The notes: generated by a model not told the origin, from the letters alone. A stretch of DNA of 64,000 bases from Acidobacteriota bacterium (GCA_027307335.1 DAHUXD010000014.1:1-64000), one strand, 5' to 3'; shown: positions 48,930-61,893, counted from the first letter of the stretch. Program-made: numbers and translations.

Positions 48930-51224
48930 ATGCGCCTCGTCTCCCGATCGATCCTCCGCGAGATCTGGCCCCCCTTCCTCCTGGGCTTCGCGGCGTACAC
49001 GTTCGTCCTTTTGATCCGGACGATTCTCTTCCTCGCCGACTTCGCCGTGCGTCGGAGCGCCGGCGTCGGCGAGGTGGCGCGGCTCGTGGCGCTGTCCCTG
49101 CCGTGGATCGTCGTGCTGACGCTCCCGATGGCGTTCCTCCTCGGCGTCCTCATCGGCGTCGGCCGGCTCTCGGCGGACTCCGAGGTGGTCGCCCTCCAGG
49201 CCTGCGGCCTCGGGCCCTGGGCCCTGCTGCGGCCGGCGCTCGGAGCCGCGGCCGCACTCTCGGTCCTCGTGTTCGGGATCTACAACGTCGTTCTCCCGCT
49301 GACCAATGCGGCGCTCGAGCGAGCCATGGCCCGGGTGGCCGCGACATCGATCGTCAACGTGGTCGCACCCCGGACCTTCCGCGAGCCGCGGCCGGGAATC
49401 CTCTTCTTCTTCGACCGGTCCGATCCGGATGGCCGGAGCTTCGAGGGGGTCTTCCTCAAGCTCGGCGACGAGGGCGAGCCGCCGAACCGCGTGATCGTCG
49501 CCCGCCGCGGCACGCTGACTCTCGACGAGGACCGGCTCTGGCTCGACCTGACCAACTCGACCGTGCACGAGATCGATCCCGAGGATCCTTCGCGTTACCG
49601 CATGACCCGCAACGCGTCCCAGCGCCTCCTCCTCGCCGGCGAGAACGCCAACGCCCAGGGGACGAACGTCGTGACGCAGCGCGGCATTCGCGCCCGCACC
49701 CTCCCCGAGCTCCTCGCCACCGCGCGTTCGATGCCCCCCTCCGACCCCCGCCGGAGGCAGGCGCTCACCGAGGTGCACAAGAAGATCGCGATCCCGCTCG
49801 CCTGCCTCGCCTTCGCGTTCGTCGGCGTGCCGCTCGCCCGGTCGATTCGCCGCGGCGGCCGCGGCAGCGGCTTCGCGGTGTCCCTCTTGATCCTCGTCGG
49901 CTACTACGTCCTCCTCTCGAGCGGCGAGACCTGGTCCGTGGAGGGCAAGCTGCCTCCCGGGATCGCGATGTGGATCCCCAACCTGGCGCTCCTCGCCATC
50001 GGACTCGCGGCCGCGCTCATCCCGGCGGAGCGCCGCGGTCGCGCGCTCCCCCGCCCCCTGGCCGAGGCGGCCGCCGCGCTTCCCGAGGCGGGACGCCGCA
50101 CCCGGGCGGCCCTCGCGCGTGCGGGGGTTGAGCGCCGGCGCGGGCTGCTACTCGTGGATCGCTACGTCCTCGCGCGCTTCCTCGCGGCTCTCGGCCTCGT
50201 GCTCGCCTCGGCCCTTCTGATCTCCGTGGTCGTCGACTACGCGGACAAGCTCGACGAGATCGCGCGCCACCATCCCTCGGCGCACGCGGTGCTCGGCTAC
50301 TACCGCTACTTCCTGGTCTCGATCGGCATCCAGATCGCGCCCTTCGCCGTGCTCCTCGCGAGCCTCGCGGGCCTCGGAGTGCTGTCGAAGAACAACGAGG
50401 ACACGGCGTTCCGCGCCTGCGGCGTGTCCCTCGGCCGCCTGGCGGTCCCGCTCCTCGCCGCGGCCGCGATCGCCGCCGCGCTCTGCTTCACGATCGGGGA
50501 GTACATCGTGCCCTTCGCCGAGCAGCAGGAGGCGCGCTACAAGAACGAGATCCACGGGCTCCCGCCCGAAACCGGCGTGCGCGGCCATGGCGAGCGCAAC
50601 TGGTATCTCTCCGATCGAGGCGAGATCTGGCACCGCGAGGAGGCGAATCCGGCGTCCACCCAGCTCTTCGGCGTCTCGATCTTCCGCTTCAGTCCCTCCT
50701 TCGAGCTCGTCGGGCGGACCGCGGCGCGGGAGGGCGACTGGAACGCGGGCTCCTGGCGCCTGAAGAACGGCTGGACCCGGCAGTTCGCGCGCACGAGCGA
50801 CGAGCCATACCGCCGCTTCGTCGAGGACACGCTCCCCGGCGACCCGCCCCGGGCGCTCGCGGCCGTGCGGCGGCGCCCCGAGGAGATGCGCTTCCGGGAG
50901 CTCGAGCGCCTGACCCGCCGCCTCCGTTCCGCCGGCTACGCCACCGCCGGGCTCGAGACCGCGCTCCAGTCGAAGGTCGCCCAGCCCGCGCTCCTGCCGG
51001 TGATGGCCCTCCTCGCCGTGCCGTTCGCGTTCCGGGTCGGCAAGCGCGGAACGCTCGCCGGCATCGGAGTCGGCCTCGGCTTCGGCATCCTCGCCCTGAT
51101 CGCGAACGCCTTCGCGACGAAGCTCGGCGAGGCCGGCGCGCTCCCGCCGGTCCTGGCGGCGTGGTCGCCGAACATCCTCTTCGCGCTCGTCGGGGCCTAT
51201 TTCCTGATGAGAATGAGGTCCTGA
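48930..51224 (+). CDS. LptF-LptG fusion, LPS export permease
   Basis: 764 residues, twice the length of one LptF or LptG. The first half (about 1-370) starts VSRSILREIWPPFLLGFAAY, has three N-terminal and three C-terminal membrane helices around a periplasmic jellyroll, and carries VHKKIAIPLACLAFAFVGVPL. A charged linker (about 370-410) leads to the second half, LLLVDRYVLARFLAALGLVL to MRMRS, with the same topology and LLPVMALLAVPFAFRVGKRG. With LptB (35883-36641) a single polypeptide would form the whole LptFG channel. No internal stop or start separates the halves. Confidence 0.88.
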   Translation: MRLVSRSILREIWPPFLLGFAAYTFVLLIRTILFLADFAVRRSAGVGEVARLVALSLPWIVVLTLPMAFLLGVLIGVGRLSADSEVVALQACGLGPWALLRPALGAAAALSVLVFGIYNVVLPLTNAALERAMARVAATSIVNVVAPRTFREPRPGILFFFDRSDPDGRSFEGVFLKLGDEGEPPNRVIVARRGTLTLDEDRLWLDLTNSTVHEIDPEDPSRYRMTRNASQRLLLAGENANAQGTNVVTQRGIRARTLPELLATARSMPPSDPRRRQALTEVHKKIAIPLACLAFAFVGVPLARSIRRGGRGSGFAVSLLILVGYYVLLSSGETWSVEGKLPPGIAMWIPNLALLAIGLAAALIPAERRGRALPRPLAEAAAALPEAGRRTRAALARAGVERRRGLLLVDRYVLARFLAALGLVLASALLISVVVDYADKLDEIARHHPSAHAVLGYYRYFLVSIGIQIAPFAVLLASLAGLGVLSKNNEDTAFRACGVSLGRLAVPLLAAAAIAAALCFTIGEYIVPFAEQQEARYKNEIHGLPPETGVRGHGERNWYLSDRGEIWHREEANPASTQLFGVSIFRFSPSFELVGRTAAREGDWNAGSWRLKNGWTRQFARTSDEPYRRFVEDTLPGDPPRALAAVRRRPEEMRFRELERLTRRLRSAGYATAGLETALQSKVAQPALLPVMALLAVPFAFRVGKRGTLAGIGVGLGFGILALIANAFATKLGEAGALPPVLAAWSPNILFALVGAYFLMRMRS

Positions 51225-51241
51225 AGAACAACCAGCCAAAA

Positions 51242-51268
51242 GAAAAAGGGCGGCCGCGAGGGCCGCCC
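51242..51268 (-). terminator. Intrinsic terminator of the ahcY transcript
   Basis: On the minus strand GGGCGGCC (51268-51261 arm) pairs with GGCCGCCC (51255-51248 arm) around a 5-nt loop and is followed by TTTTTC. It terminates the metK-ahcY message and faces the end of the lptFG gene. Confidence 0.75.
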
Positions 51269-51298
51269 CGACGTCCCGCCCTTCTTCCTCGTGTCGGG

Positions 51299-53834
<2,536 letters not shown>

Positions 53835-53884
53835 GAAATCGACTCCTTTGATGCCGTTAGGATTCAGCGGCTCGAGAATCGCAG

Positions 53885-53913
53885 AGCCTAGCATCAAGCC
53901 CGGGAGGCGTCAA
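53885..53913 (-). promoter_or_regulatory. metK promoter
   Basis: On the minus strand TTGACG (53913-53908), exactly 17 nt, TAGGCT (53890-53885). The start would fall near 53878, giving a leader of about 45 nt with one small stem (GCCG / CGGC) before the Shine-Dalgarno. It overlaps the 3' end of rsmD. Confidence 0.6.
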
Positions 53914-54452
53914 CGCATCCCGAAGAAAAGGAACACGTTGCGGCCATAGGAGCGGCGGTCGAGCCGCTCGATCCGCGCGACGGCGGGCTCCGCGCGGCGG
54001 GCGTCCTGCTGCAGCACGAGGAGACCCCCGGGAGCGAGGAGACGGGCGCAGCGGTCGAGTTCCGCCGGCTCGGTCGAGGCCGCGTACGGCGGATCCGCGA
54101 AGACCAGGTCGAATCGGTCGCCGCGCCGGTCGAGCGCCGCAAGCGCCTCCCCCGCGGTGGCGTCGAGGGTCTCGAGCTCCTTCGCGCCGCCGATGCGCTC
54201 GATCGTCCGCCGGAGCGGCGCCGCGTCGGTCTCGACGAGGACCGCGGAGCGCGCGCCCCGGGATACGGCCTCGATGCCGACGGCGCCGGTGCCGGCATAC
54301 AGGTCGAGCACGCGCGCCCCCGCGATGCGATCGCCGAGAATGTCGAAAAGCGCAGCGCGGGCCCGCGAGGAAGTCGGGCGCGCCGCCGCGCCGGCCTCGA
54401 GGCGGCGGCCCTTCCAACGGCCCGCGATCACGCGCACCGCCGGCGCGCTCAT
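53910..54452 (-). CDS. rsmD: 16S rRNA (guanine-966-N2)-methyltransferase
   Basis: 180 residues; the ATG overlaps the preceding stop (ATGA). VIAGRWKGRRLEAGAAARPTSSRARAALFDIL is the RsmD opening. The SAM site is VLDLYAGTGAVGIEAVSRGA and the catalytic motif DLVFADPPYA. Length is normal. Part of the dnaE-cca-unknown-rsmD run. Confidence 0.92.
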   Translation of the reverse strand: MSAPAVRVIAGRWKGRRLEAGAAARPTSSRARAALFDILGDRIAGARVLDLYAGTGAVGIEAVSRGARSAVLVETDAAPLRRTIERIGGAKELETLDATAGEALAALDRRGDRFDLVFADPPYAASTEPAELDRCARLLAPGGLLVLQQDARRAEPAVARIERLDRRSYGRNVFLFFGMR

Positions 54453-55090
54453 CGGGGGGCCTCGGGCGGGGCGAACTGGAAGCGGAGCTCGTCGATCTTG
54501 ATCCACTGCGAGTACGGCTCGTTGACGCCCTCGACCTCGACGTAGCCCGTCTCCTTCTCGAGACGGGCCACGCGGAAGACGCGTCCGTCGAAGCGCCGCA
54601 GGAGCGTGCCGGGCGAAAGGAGCTCGGCCGTGTAGCGGGACGGCGGCGCGAGCGGCGAAAGGAAGATTCCCTTCAGCCCCTCGAGCGCCGAGCGGAGCGA
54701 CGCGGAGGAGGAGTCTCCGGGAGAGAGATCGTCCCAGCGGATGTGCTTCCGGCTGCCGTCGGCGCGCGCGAGCGTGACGGAGGACTCCCCCGCGAGCTCG
54801 CCCGCGAGACCGGTCCGGAAGTCCGCTGGCATCTTCCAGAAGTCCGCCTGCGCGAAGAAGTCGCAGTAGAAGGCCGCCTCCTTGCCGTCGAGCCGCTCCC
54901 GCTTGACGACGTCCTTGCCGCCGCGGTGCGTCTTCCACACCAGGACGCCGTCGCGGAACAGCGTCAGCCGGTCGTAGCCCTCCGAAGACTGGCGGATCCA
55001 CTCGGCGCAGAAGGTGGGCCCCGGCGGAGGGGTCGGGCTCGGAGTCGGCGTCGCGGCGGCGGCGAGGAGGAGCAGGAGCGCGGCCGTCAC
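54449..55090 (-). CDS. Exported protein of unknown function
   Basis: 213 residues from a GTG overlapping the cca stop (GTGA). The N-terminus TAALLLLLAAAATPTPSPTPPP looks like a short signal peptide followed by a Pro/Thr linker. The mature part begins FCAEWIRQSSEGYDRLTLFR and ends with IKIDELRFQFAPPE. It has two Cys (FCAEW, FYCDFF). No family recognised. Coupled to cca and rsmD at both ends. Confidence 0.6.
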   Translation of the reverse strand: MTAALLLLLAAAATPTPSPTPPPGPTFCAEWIRQSSEGYDRLTLFRDGVLVWKTHRGGKDVVKRERLDGKEAAFYCDFFAQADFWKMPADFRTGLAGELAGESSVTLARADGSRKHIRWDDLSPGDSSSASLRSALEGLKGIFLSPLAPPSRYTAELLSPGTLLRRFDGRVFRVARLEKETGYVEVEGVNEPYSQWIKIDELRFQFAPPEAPR

Positions 55091-56298
55091 GCGCCCTCCT
55101 CCCGCGCCGCGCGCAGCGCGAACGCGAGCTCCCCCTCCGGATCCACGCGCCCTTCCTCGAGCGCCTCCCGCGTGCGCGCGAGCGCTCGCCCGATGGCCGG
55201 CCCGGCGGGCACGCCCGCCGCCCGCAGGTCGGCGCCGCGGATGGAGAGCTTCGGCGCCGGGGCGGCGATCGCTTCGAGGATCCTCCGCGCCTCCCGCGCC
55301 CGCAGCGCAGCCGATGCGGCGGCGATCGTGTCCGCGTCGCGTCCGCGGAGCGATCGCCGCAGCGCGCGCGCCGTGGCGCGCGCCGCCGAGGCGATCGCGG
55401 GAAGGGCTTCGGGCCACGCGGCGAGAACCCTCCCCTCGGTTCCCGACAGGGCGAGGCGATGGGAGACGGACGCCGCCTCGTCGGCGCTCGACGGCCCGAG
55501 CCAGGCGAGCAGGTAGGCGATCCACGTGGGGGGCGCGATTGCCGCCGCCGCGATCTCCAGCCGGCGCAGGCGAACGCGCGCGCCCGGTCGGCGGGAGAGC
55601 GCCGGATCGATCGCGCGGTCGAGTCCGCCGGACTCGACGCGGATCAGCGCGCTGGCGCGGCCCTCCTCGCCGAACAGAAGCTTGAGCTCCCGGCGCATCC
55701 GATCGCCCGAGATCGTGTCGAGCGCGCCCGCGGCGACGGCGGAGGCGAGCTCGCGCCGCGTCTCCCGCGAGAGACGGAAGCCGAGACGGTTTCCGTACCG
55801 CACGGCGCGGAACGCCCGGGTGGGATCGTCCCGGAACGACGCCCCGTGAAGCACCCGGATCCGGCGTCGAGAGAGGTCGTCGCGGCCGCCGAACGGATCC
55901 ACGAGGCGACGCCCGCCGAGCTCGAGGGCCATCGCGTGGATCGTGAAGTCCCGCCGGCCCAGGTCCTCCTCGATCGAGGCTCCCGCCGACACGGCCGGCA
56001 GCGCGCCGGGCGAGGCGTAGCGCTCGGTGCGCGCGCCGGCGACGTCGACCGTCTCGCCGGAGGGCAGCGTCAGGGTCGCCGTCGCGAACCGCGCGTGCGA
56101 TCGCAGGTCCGCCCCGAGCCGCCGGGCGAGCGACGCCGCAAATTCCGGCGCGGCGCCCTCGACGACCAGGTCGACGTCCCGGACCCGCCGGCCGAGGAGG
56201 AGGTCGCGCACCACGCCGCCGACGAGGTAGACCGGCTCGCGCCGCTCGGCGCCGAGGAGACGCGCGACCCGCGCCGCCTGCGCGAGCGGCCGGGGCAG
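55087..56298 (-). CDS. cca: tRNA nucleotidyltransferase / poly(A) polymerase family (CTG start)
   Basis: 403 residues from CTG 56298. Class II nucleotidyltransferase: REPVYLVGGVVRDLLLGR (the GG motif), RDVDLVVEG (catalytic DxD), LGRRDFTIHAMAL, DPTRAFRAVRYGNRLGFRL and the neck SGDRMRRELKLLF. The first conventional start (GTG 56214) lies inside the GGVVRD motif, and no ATG, GTG or TTG occurs upstream up to the dnaE stop. It adds or repairs the CCA end of tRNA, or could be a poly(A) polymerase; the two cannot be separated here. Confidence 0.85.
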   Translation of the reverse strand: MPRPLAQAARVARLLGAERREPVYLVGGVVRDLLLGRRVRDVDLVVEGAAPEFAASLARRLGADLRSHARFATATLTLPSGETVDVAGARTERYASPGALPAVSAGASIEEDLGRRDFTIHAMALELGGRRLVDPFGGRDDLSRRRIRVLHGASFRDDPTRAFRAVRYGNRLGFRLSRETRRELASAVAAGALDTISGDRMRRELKLLFGEEGRASALIRVESGGLDRAIDPALSRRPGARVRLRRLEIAAAAIAPPTWIAYLLAWLGPSSADEAASVSHRLALSGTEGRVLAAWPEALPAIASAARATARALRRSLRGRDADTIAAASAALRAREARRILEAIAAPAPKLSIRGADLRAAGVPAGPAIGRALARTREALEEGRVDPEGELAFALRAAREEGA

Positions 56299-56350
56299 GC
56301 GCGCGAGCGAGAGGGCGGCCGGTAGTGGCCGGCGCCGTCGGCGCTCAGAA

Positions 56351-59300
56351 TCAGAAGACGTACTCGACGGACCCCTCTCCGGCGAGCGCCTGGATCTCGC
56401 TCGTCAGCCGGGCGGACGGCGCGATGCGCATCGAGTCGGCGGCCTTGAGGGTCGCCTCGAATTCGCCGGGACGCACGAGGCGGATCGAGACCGGCGTCGT
56501 GCCCGGATGATGGCGCAGCCGCTCCTGGAGCCGGGCGAGCACGTTCTCGTCCACGAAGGCCAGGTTGACGCGAATCGCGAGTTCCCGCGCGCGCCGCTCG
56601 CGAATGCCCTCGAGCGGCGAGAGCTCCTGGACGGTCAGCTCGATCGCGCCGCCCGACTCGCGGACCGTCGCCAGCGCGAGCACCGGCAGCTCCTCGCGCA
56701 CCCAGCCCTGCACCTTCTCGTACAGGCTCGCGAAGACCGCCACCGGAACGGTGCCGCTCGTGTCCTCGAGGACCGCCTTCAGCATCGTCTTGCCCTCGTT
56801 GACGCCCTTCTTGATCTTCTGCTTCTTGAGCGACCCCAGCACTCCGGCGATGCGGATGGACTGCTCGACCCGGCCCGGGAGGTCGGCGACGCGCGCGTCG
56901 GCGAACCGCTCGATCTCCGCCGCGAAGCGGGTCAGCGGGTGGCCCGTCACGTAGAAGCCGAGCGTGTCCTTCTCGCCCTTGAGCTTCTCGTCGAGCGGCC
57001 CCTCCGGAAGGTCCGGGAACGCGTCCGTCGGAGGACCCTCCTCGGCCGCCGCGGCGCCGAAGAGATTCGATTGGCCGAGCTCCGCCTCCTCGCGCAGGCG
57101 GGCGGCCACGCCGAGCACGCGCTCGCTCGCGCCGGCGAGCGTCGCGCGGTTCTTGCCGAGCGAATCGAACGCGCCGGCCGAGATCAGCGCGTCGATGGCC
57201 CGCTTGTTGACGAGGCGTCCGTCGAGGCGCCGGGCGAAGTCGGTGAACGAGGCGTAGGGACGGCTCCGCCGCTCCTCGATCATGGAGCGCGCCGCCGCCT
57301 CGCCGACGCCCTTGATCGCGGCGAGCCCGAAGCGGATCGCGCGGCCGACGGCGGCGAACGAGGTGCCCGACTCGTTGATGTCGGGCGGCAGCACCGGGAT
57401 CCCGCTCTCCTGGCAGTCGCCGAGGACCTTCACGATGCCGTCGGTCGAGCCGATCTCGGACGAGAGGTTCGCCGCCATGAAGTCGATCGGGTAGTGCGCC
57501 TTGAGGTAGGCCGTCTTGTAGGCCACGAGCGCGTACGCGACCGCGTGCGACTTGTTGAACCCGTAGCGCGCGAACGGCTCGATGAGCGTCCAGAGCTCCT
57601 GCGCCTTCTTCTTCGGCGTGCCGTGCTCGACGGCGCGGCGGATGAACTTCTCCCCCTCGGCGACCATGATCTCGCGCTTCTTCTTGCCGATCGCCTTGCG
57701 CAGCAGGTCGGCCTCCGCGAGCGAGTAGCCCGCGACGCGCTGCGCGATGCGCATGACCTGCTCCTGGTACACGAGGATCCCGAGCGTCTCCGCGAGGATC
57801 GGTTCGAGCTCCGGCAGCGGGTAGGTCACCCGCCCGCCGCCGCGGCGCCGCACGTAGTCCTCGACCGTCCCGGCGTCGAGCGCGCCCGGGCGGTAGAGCG
57901 CGTTCAGCGCCGCGAGGTCGGCGAAGACGCGGGGCTTCGCGCGGCGGAGCAGGTCGCGCATGCCGCCGGAGTCGAACTGGAAGACGCAGGCGGTGCGGCC
58001 GGAGCGGAAGAGCTCGTAGGTGGGCTCGTCGTCGAGGGGCACGTGGTCCGTGTCGAGCTCGATGCCGAGCCGCTCCTTCACCGCCGCGGCCGTGGCCTCG
58101 ATGATGTCGAGGGTGATGAGCCCGAGAAAGTCGATCTTGAGCAGACCCATCTTCTCGACCGCGGTCATGTCGAACTGGGTCGTGATCTCGTCCTTGTTCG
58201 TGCGGTAGAGCGGGAGGTACTCGATGATCGGCCGCGGCGCGATCACGACGCCGGCGGCGTGGATGCCGGCGTGGCGCGACAGCCCCTCGAGGCGTTCGGC
58301 GATCTGGACGACGCGCGCGACGGACTCGTCGGCCGCCATGGCCTCCTTCAGGCCCGGCGAGTCGCGGAACGCGCGCTCGAAGTTGACGTCGGGGCCGTCC
58401 GGCACCAGCTTGGCGATCCGGTCGCCGAGCGCGACCGGCAGCGAGAGGACGCGCGCCACGTCGCGGACGGCGAGCTTCGGCTTCAGCTGCGAGAAGGTCA
58501 CGATCTGGGCGACGTTCTCTCGGCCGTACTTCCGGGTGACGTACTCGATCACCTCGCCGCGGCGCGCCTGGCAGAAGTCGATGTCGATGTCCGGCATCGA
58601 GATGCGCTCGGGATTCAGGAAGCGCTCGAAGAGGAGGTCGTACTTGAGCGGGTCGATCTCGGTGATGCGCAGCGCCCAGGAGACGATCGAGCCGGCGGCG
58701 CTGCCCCGGCCGGGTCCGACCGCGATGCCCTTCTCCCGCGCCTCGCGGATGAAGTCCGACACGATGAGGAAGTACGAGGGGAAGCCCATCCGCTCGATCA
58801 CGCCCATCTCGTACGAGAGCCGCTCCCGGTACTTCTCGGCCGGGATCGCCGCCGCGTCCGCGGAAGACAGCTCGGTGAGCCGCCGCTCGAGGCCCTCCGC
58901 GGCGAGGTCGCGGAAGTGCTCGGCCGGCGGGCGGCCGCCCGGGGCGGAGAACGTCGGCAGGTGCAGGGCGCCGGTGTCGAACGACACCGCGCAGCGCTCG
59001 GCGATCGCGACGGTGTTCGACACCGCCTCCGCGCTCCAGTTGCGGAATCGCGCCTTCATCTCGTCCGGGTCCTTGACGTAGAACTCGTCGTTGTAGAAGC
59101 GCATCCGCCGCTCGTCCTCGAGCGTCTTGCCCATGCCGATGCACAGGAGAACCTCGTGCGGGAAGGCGTCGTCGCGGCGCAGGTAGTGGCTGTCGTTGGT
59201 CGCGACGACCGGCGCACCGGTCTCCTTCGAGAGGCGCAGCAGATCGGGCACGATCGCGGTCTGCTGGGGCAGACCGTGGTCCATGATCTCGACGAAGAAG

Positions 59301-59827
59301 TTGCCGCGGCCGAAGATCTCCTCGTACTCGAGGAACGCCGCCTTCGCCGCCGCGAAGTTCCCCCGGGAGAGGGCGCCCGCAACCTCGCCCTTCAGGCAGC
59401 CGGACAGGCCGATCAGGCCCTCCGCGTGCTCGCGCAGGAGCGCCTTGTCCATGCGCGGCCGGTGATAGAAGCCGCTCAGGTAGGCCTCGGAGACCAGCCG
59501 GACGAGGTTCTGGTAACCCTTCTGGGTCGCCGCCAGGAGCGTCAGGTGGTAGGCGTAGCCCTCCCCCGACTCGCTCGCCGCCTGCGCGTCGCGGTTCGTC
59601 CGCTCGGCCGGCGCGATGTACGCCTCGACGCCGATGATCGGGCGCACGCCCTGCTGGAGCGCCTCGTGGAAGAAGTGAAACGCGCCGAACATGTTCCCGT
59701 GGTCGGTGACCGCGACGGCCGGCATGCCGAGCTCGGCCACCCGCTTGCACAGCTCGGGAAGCCGGTTCGCGCCGTCGAGGAGGGAGTACTGGCTGTGGAG
59801 ATGGAGGTGGACGAAGTCGCCGGGCAT
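56351..59827 (-). CDS. dnaE: DNA polymerase III alpha subunit
   Basis: 1158 residues, the normal DnaE1 length. N-terminal PHP domain FVHLHLHSQYSLLDGANRL and AVTDHGNMFGAF. Palm catalytic region MPDIDIDFCQARRGEVIEYV, GPGRGSAAGSIVSWAL, and SRHAGIHAAGVVI. Helix-hairpin-helix and an OB-fold (IRIAGVLGSLKKQKIKKG) precede a C-terminal domain. Major replicative polymerase. Starts 42 nt from the divergent gene at 59870. Confidence 0.96.
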   Translation of the reverse strand: MPGDFVHLHLHSQYSLLDGANRLPELCKRVAELGMPAVAVTDHGNMFGAFHFFHEALQQGVRPIIGVEAYIAPAERTNRDAQAASESGEGYAYHLTLLAATQKGYQNLVRLVSEAYLSGFYHRPRMDKALLREHAEGLIGLSGCLKGEVAGALSRGNFAAAKAAFLEYEEIFGRGNFFVEIMDHGLPQQTAIVPDLLRLSKETGAPVVATNDSHYLRRDDAFPHEVLLCIGMGKTLEDERRMRFYNDEFYVKDPDEMKARFRNWSAEAVSNTVAIAERCAVSFDTGALHLPTFSAPGGRPPAEHFRDLAAEGLERRLTELSSADAAAIPAEKYRERLSYEMGVIERMGFPSYFLIVSDFIREAREKGIAVGPGRGSAAGSIVSWALRITEIDPLKYDLLFERFLNPERISMPDIDIDFCQARRGEVIEYVTRKYGRENVAQIVTFSQLKPKLAVRDVARVLSLPVALGDRIAKLVPDGPDVNFERAFRDSPGLKEAMAADESVARVVQIAERLEGLSRHAGIHAAGVVIAPRPIIEYLPLYRTNKDEITTQFDMTAVEKMGLLKIDFLGLITLDIIEATAAAVKERLGIELDTDHVPLDDEPTYELFRSGRTACVFQFDSGGMRDLLRRAKPRVFADLAALNALYRPGALDAGTVEDYVRRRGGGRVTYPLPELEPILAETLGILVYQEQVMRIAQRVAGYSLAEADLLRKAIGKKKREIMVAEGEKFIRRAVEHGTPKKKAQELWTLIEPFARYGFNKSHAVAYALVAYKTAYLKAHYPIDFMAANLSSEIGSTDGIVKVLGDCQESGIPVLPPDINESGTSFAAVGRAIRFGLAAIKGVGEAAARSMIEERRSRPYASFTDFARRLDGRLVNKRAIDALISAGAFDSLGKNRATLAGASERVLGVAARLREEAELGQSNLFGAAAAEEGPPTDAFPDLPEGPLDEKLKGEKDTLGFYVTGHPLTRFAAEIERFADARVADLPGRVEQSIRIAGVLGSLKKQKIKKGVNEGKTMLKAVLEDTSGTVPVAVFASLYEKVQGWVREELPVLALATVRESGGAIELTVQELSPLEGIRERRARELAIRVNLAFVDENVLARLQERLRHHPGTTPVSIRLVRPGEFEATLKAADSMRIAPSARLTSEIQALAGEGSVEYVF

Positions 59828-59854
59828 CGGTCGTCGATTCTACGGCAAAGATGA

Positions 59855-59860
59855 TAGAAC
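59855..59860 (+). promoter_or_regulatory. Candidate -10 box (TAGAAC) for the periplasmic unknown
   Basis: TAGAAC is followed by nine bases and ATG 59870, again implying a very short or absent leader. Confidence 0.35.
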
Positions 59861-59869
59861 CGCGCGGTC

Positions 59870-60547
59870 ATGAGCGCGCGCGCGCCGGCTCTCTTCGCCG
59901 CCGTTTGCCTCGCGCTCGTCGCGGCGCGAGCCGCGCCGCTCCCGGACGATGCGACGCCCGCGCGCGTCACGCGCGACGCCGTGTGGTCGCCGCCCGCCGA
60001 TTTCGCCGGGGCGATGCACCGCGCGTGCGACGGGAGGAGCGGCGACTTCGGCGCGTGCTTCGTGGGCGAGATGGAGAAGGCCGGCCCACCGGCGGCGGCC
60101 CTCGCGTTCGCGCGGCGGACGGGCGACCAGGGTTACCTCGAGGAGTTCCGCGCGACGGGCGGCCGCGTGGACGTGGCGGTCGCGCAGTATCCGTTCCGCG
60201 CCAACGAGAACGCCGTCTGCTTCCTCGTCAACGGCGCGCCGCCGCTGATCGACGTGGATGACCCGCGATACCTCGATCGCGATGCCCTTCGCCGCGATCC
60301 CGTGTACGCCGGCATTCTTCGAGCCCGCCCGGACGCCGCCGTCTTCCCGGGGCCGCGCTCGAAGGCGGACGCGGTCGTCGATGCCCGGCTGCCGGACGGA
60401 GGCCAGACCTTCCGCGTGCCGTACGCGCTCACCGACGGCTGCCATGCCTGCGCGCGAATCGGCGCGCTGACGCTCGAGTTCGACTTCGACGCGTCGGGCC
60501 GCTTCGCCGGCACCCGCGTCGCGTCGGTCCGGGCGGACGGGCGCTAG
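59870..60547 (+). CDS. Periplasmic protein of unknown function
   Basis: 225 residues. Signal peptide at 1-22 (ALFAAVCLALVAARAAPL). The mature part has five Cys, including a CxxC (DGCHACARIG), and patterned strands near the C-terminus (LTLEFDFDASGRFAGTRV). WSPPADFAGAMHRACDG and YPFRANENAVCFLVNG are distinctive but match no family known to me. Divergent from dnaE, followed 14 nt later by a permease. Confidence 0.65.
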   Translation: MSARAPALFAAVCLALVAARAAPLPDDATPARVTRDAVWSPPADFAGAMHRACDGRSGDFGACFVGEMEKAGPPAAALAFARRTGDQGYLEEFRATGGRVDVAVAQYPFRANENAVCFLVNGAPPLIDVDDPRYLDRDALRRDPVYAGILRARPDAAVFPGPRSKADAVVDARLPDGGQTFRVPYALTDGCHACARIGALTLEFDFDASGRFAGTRVASVRADGR

Positions 60548-60561
60548 CGAGCGGCCGCGCG

Positions 60562-61889
<1,328 letters not shown>

Positions 61890-61893
<4 letters not shown>

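Noticed and set aside
53835-53884. Known SAM or SAH riboswitch before metK
   Set aside because: The leader is too short for a SAM-I aptamer and I could not match it to another class, so it is not listed as a feature.
56507-59854. 1115-codon open frame on the plus strand
   Set aside because: Exact antisense shadow of dnaE, which has full-length conserved motifs; the antisense protein is repetitive and matches nothing.
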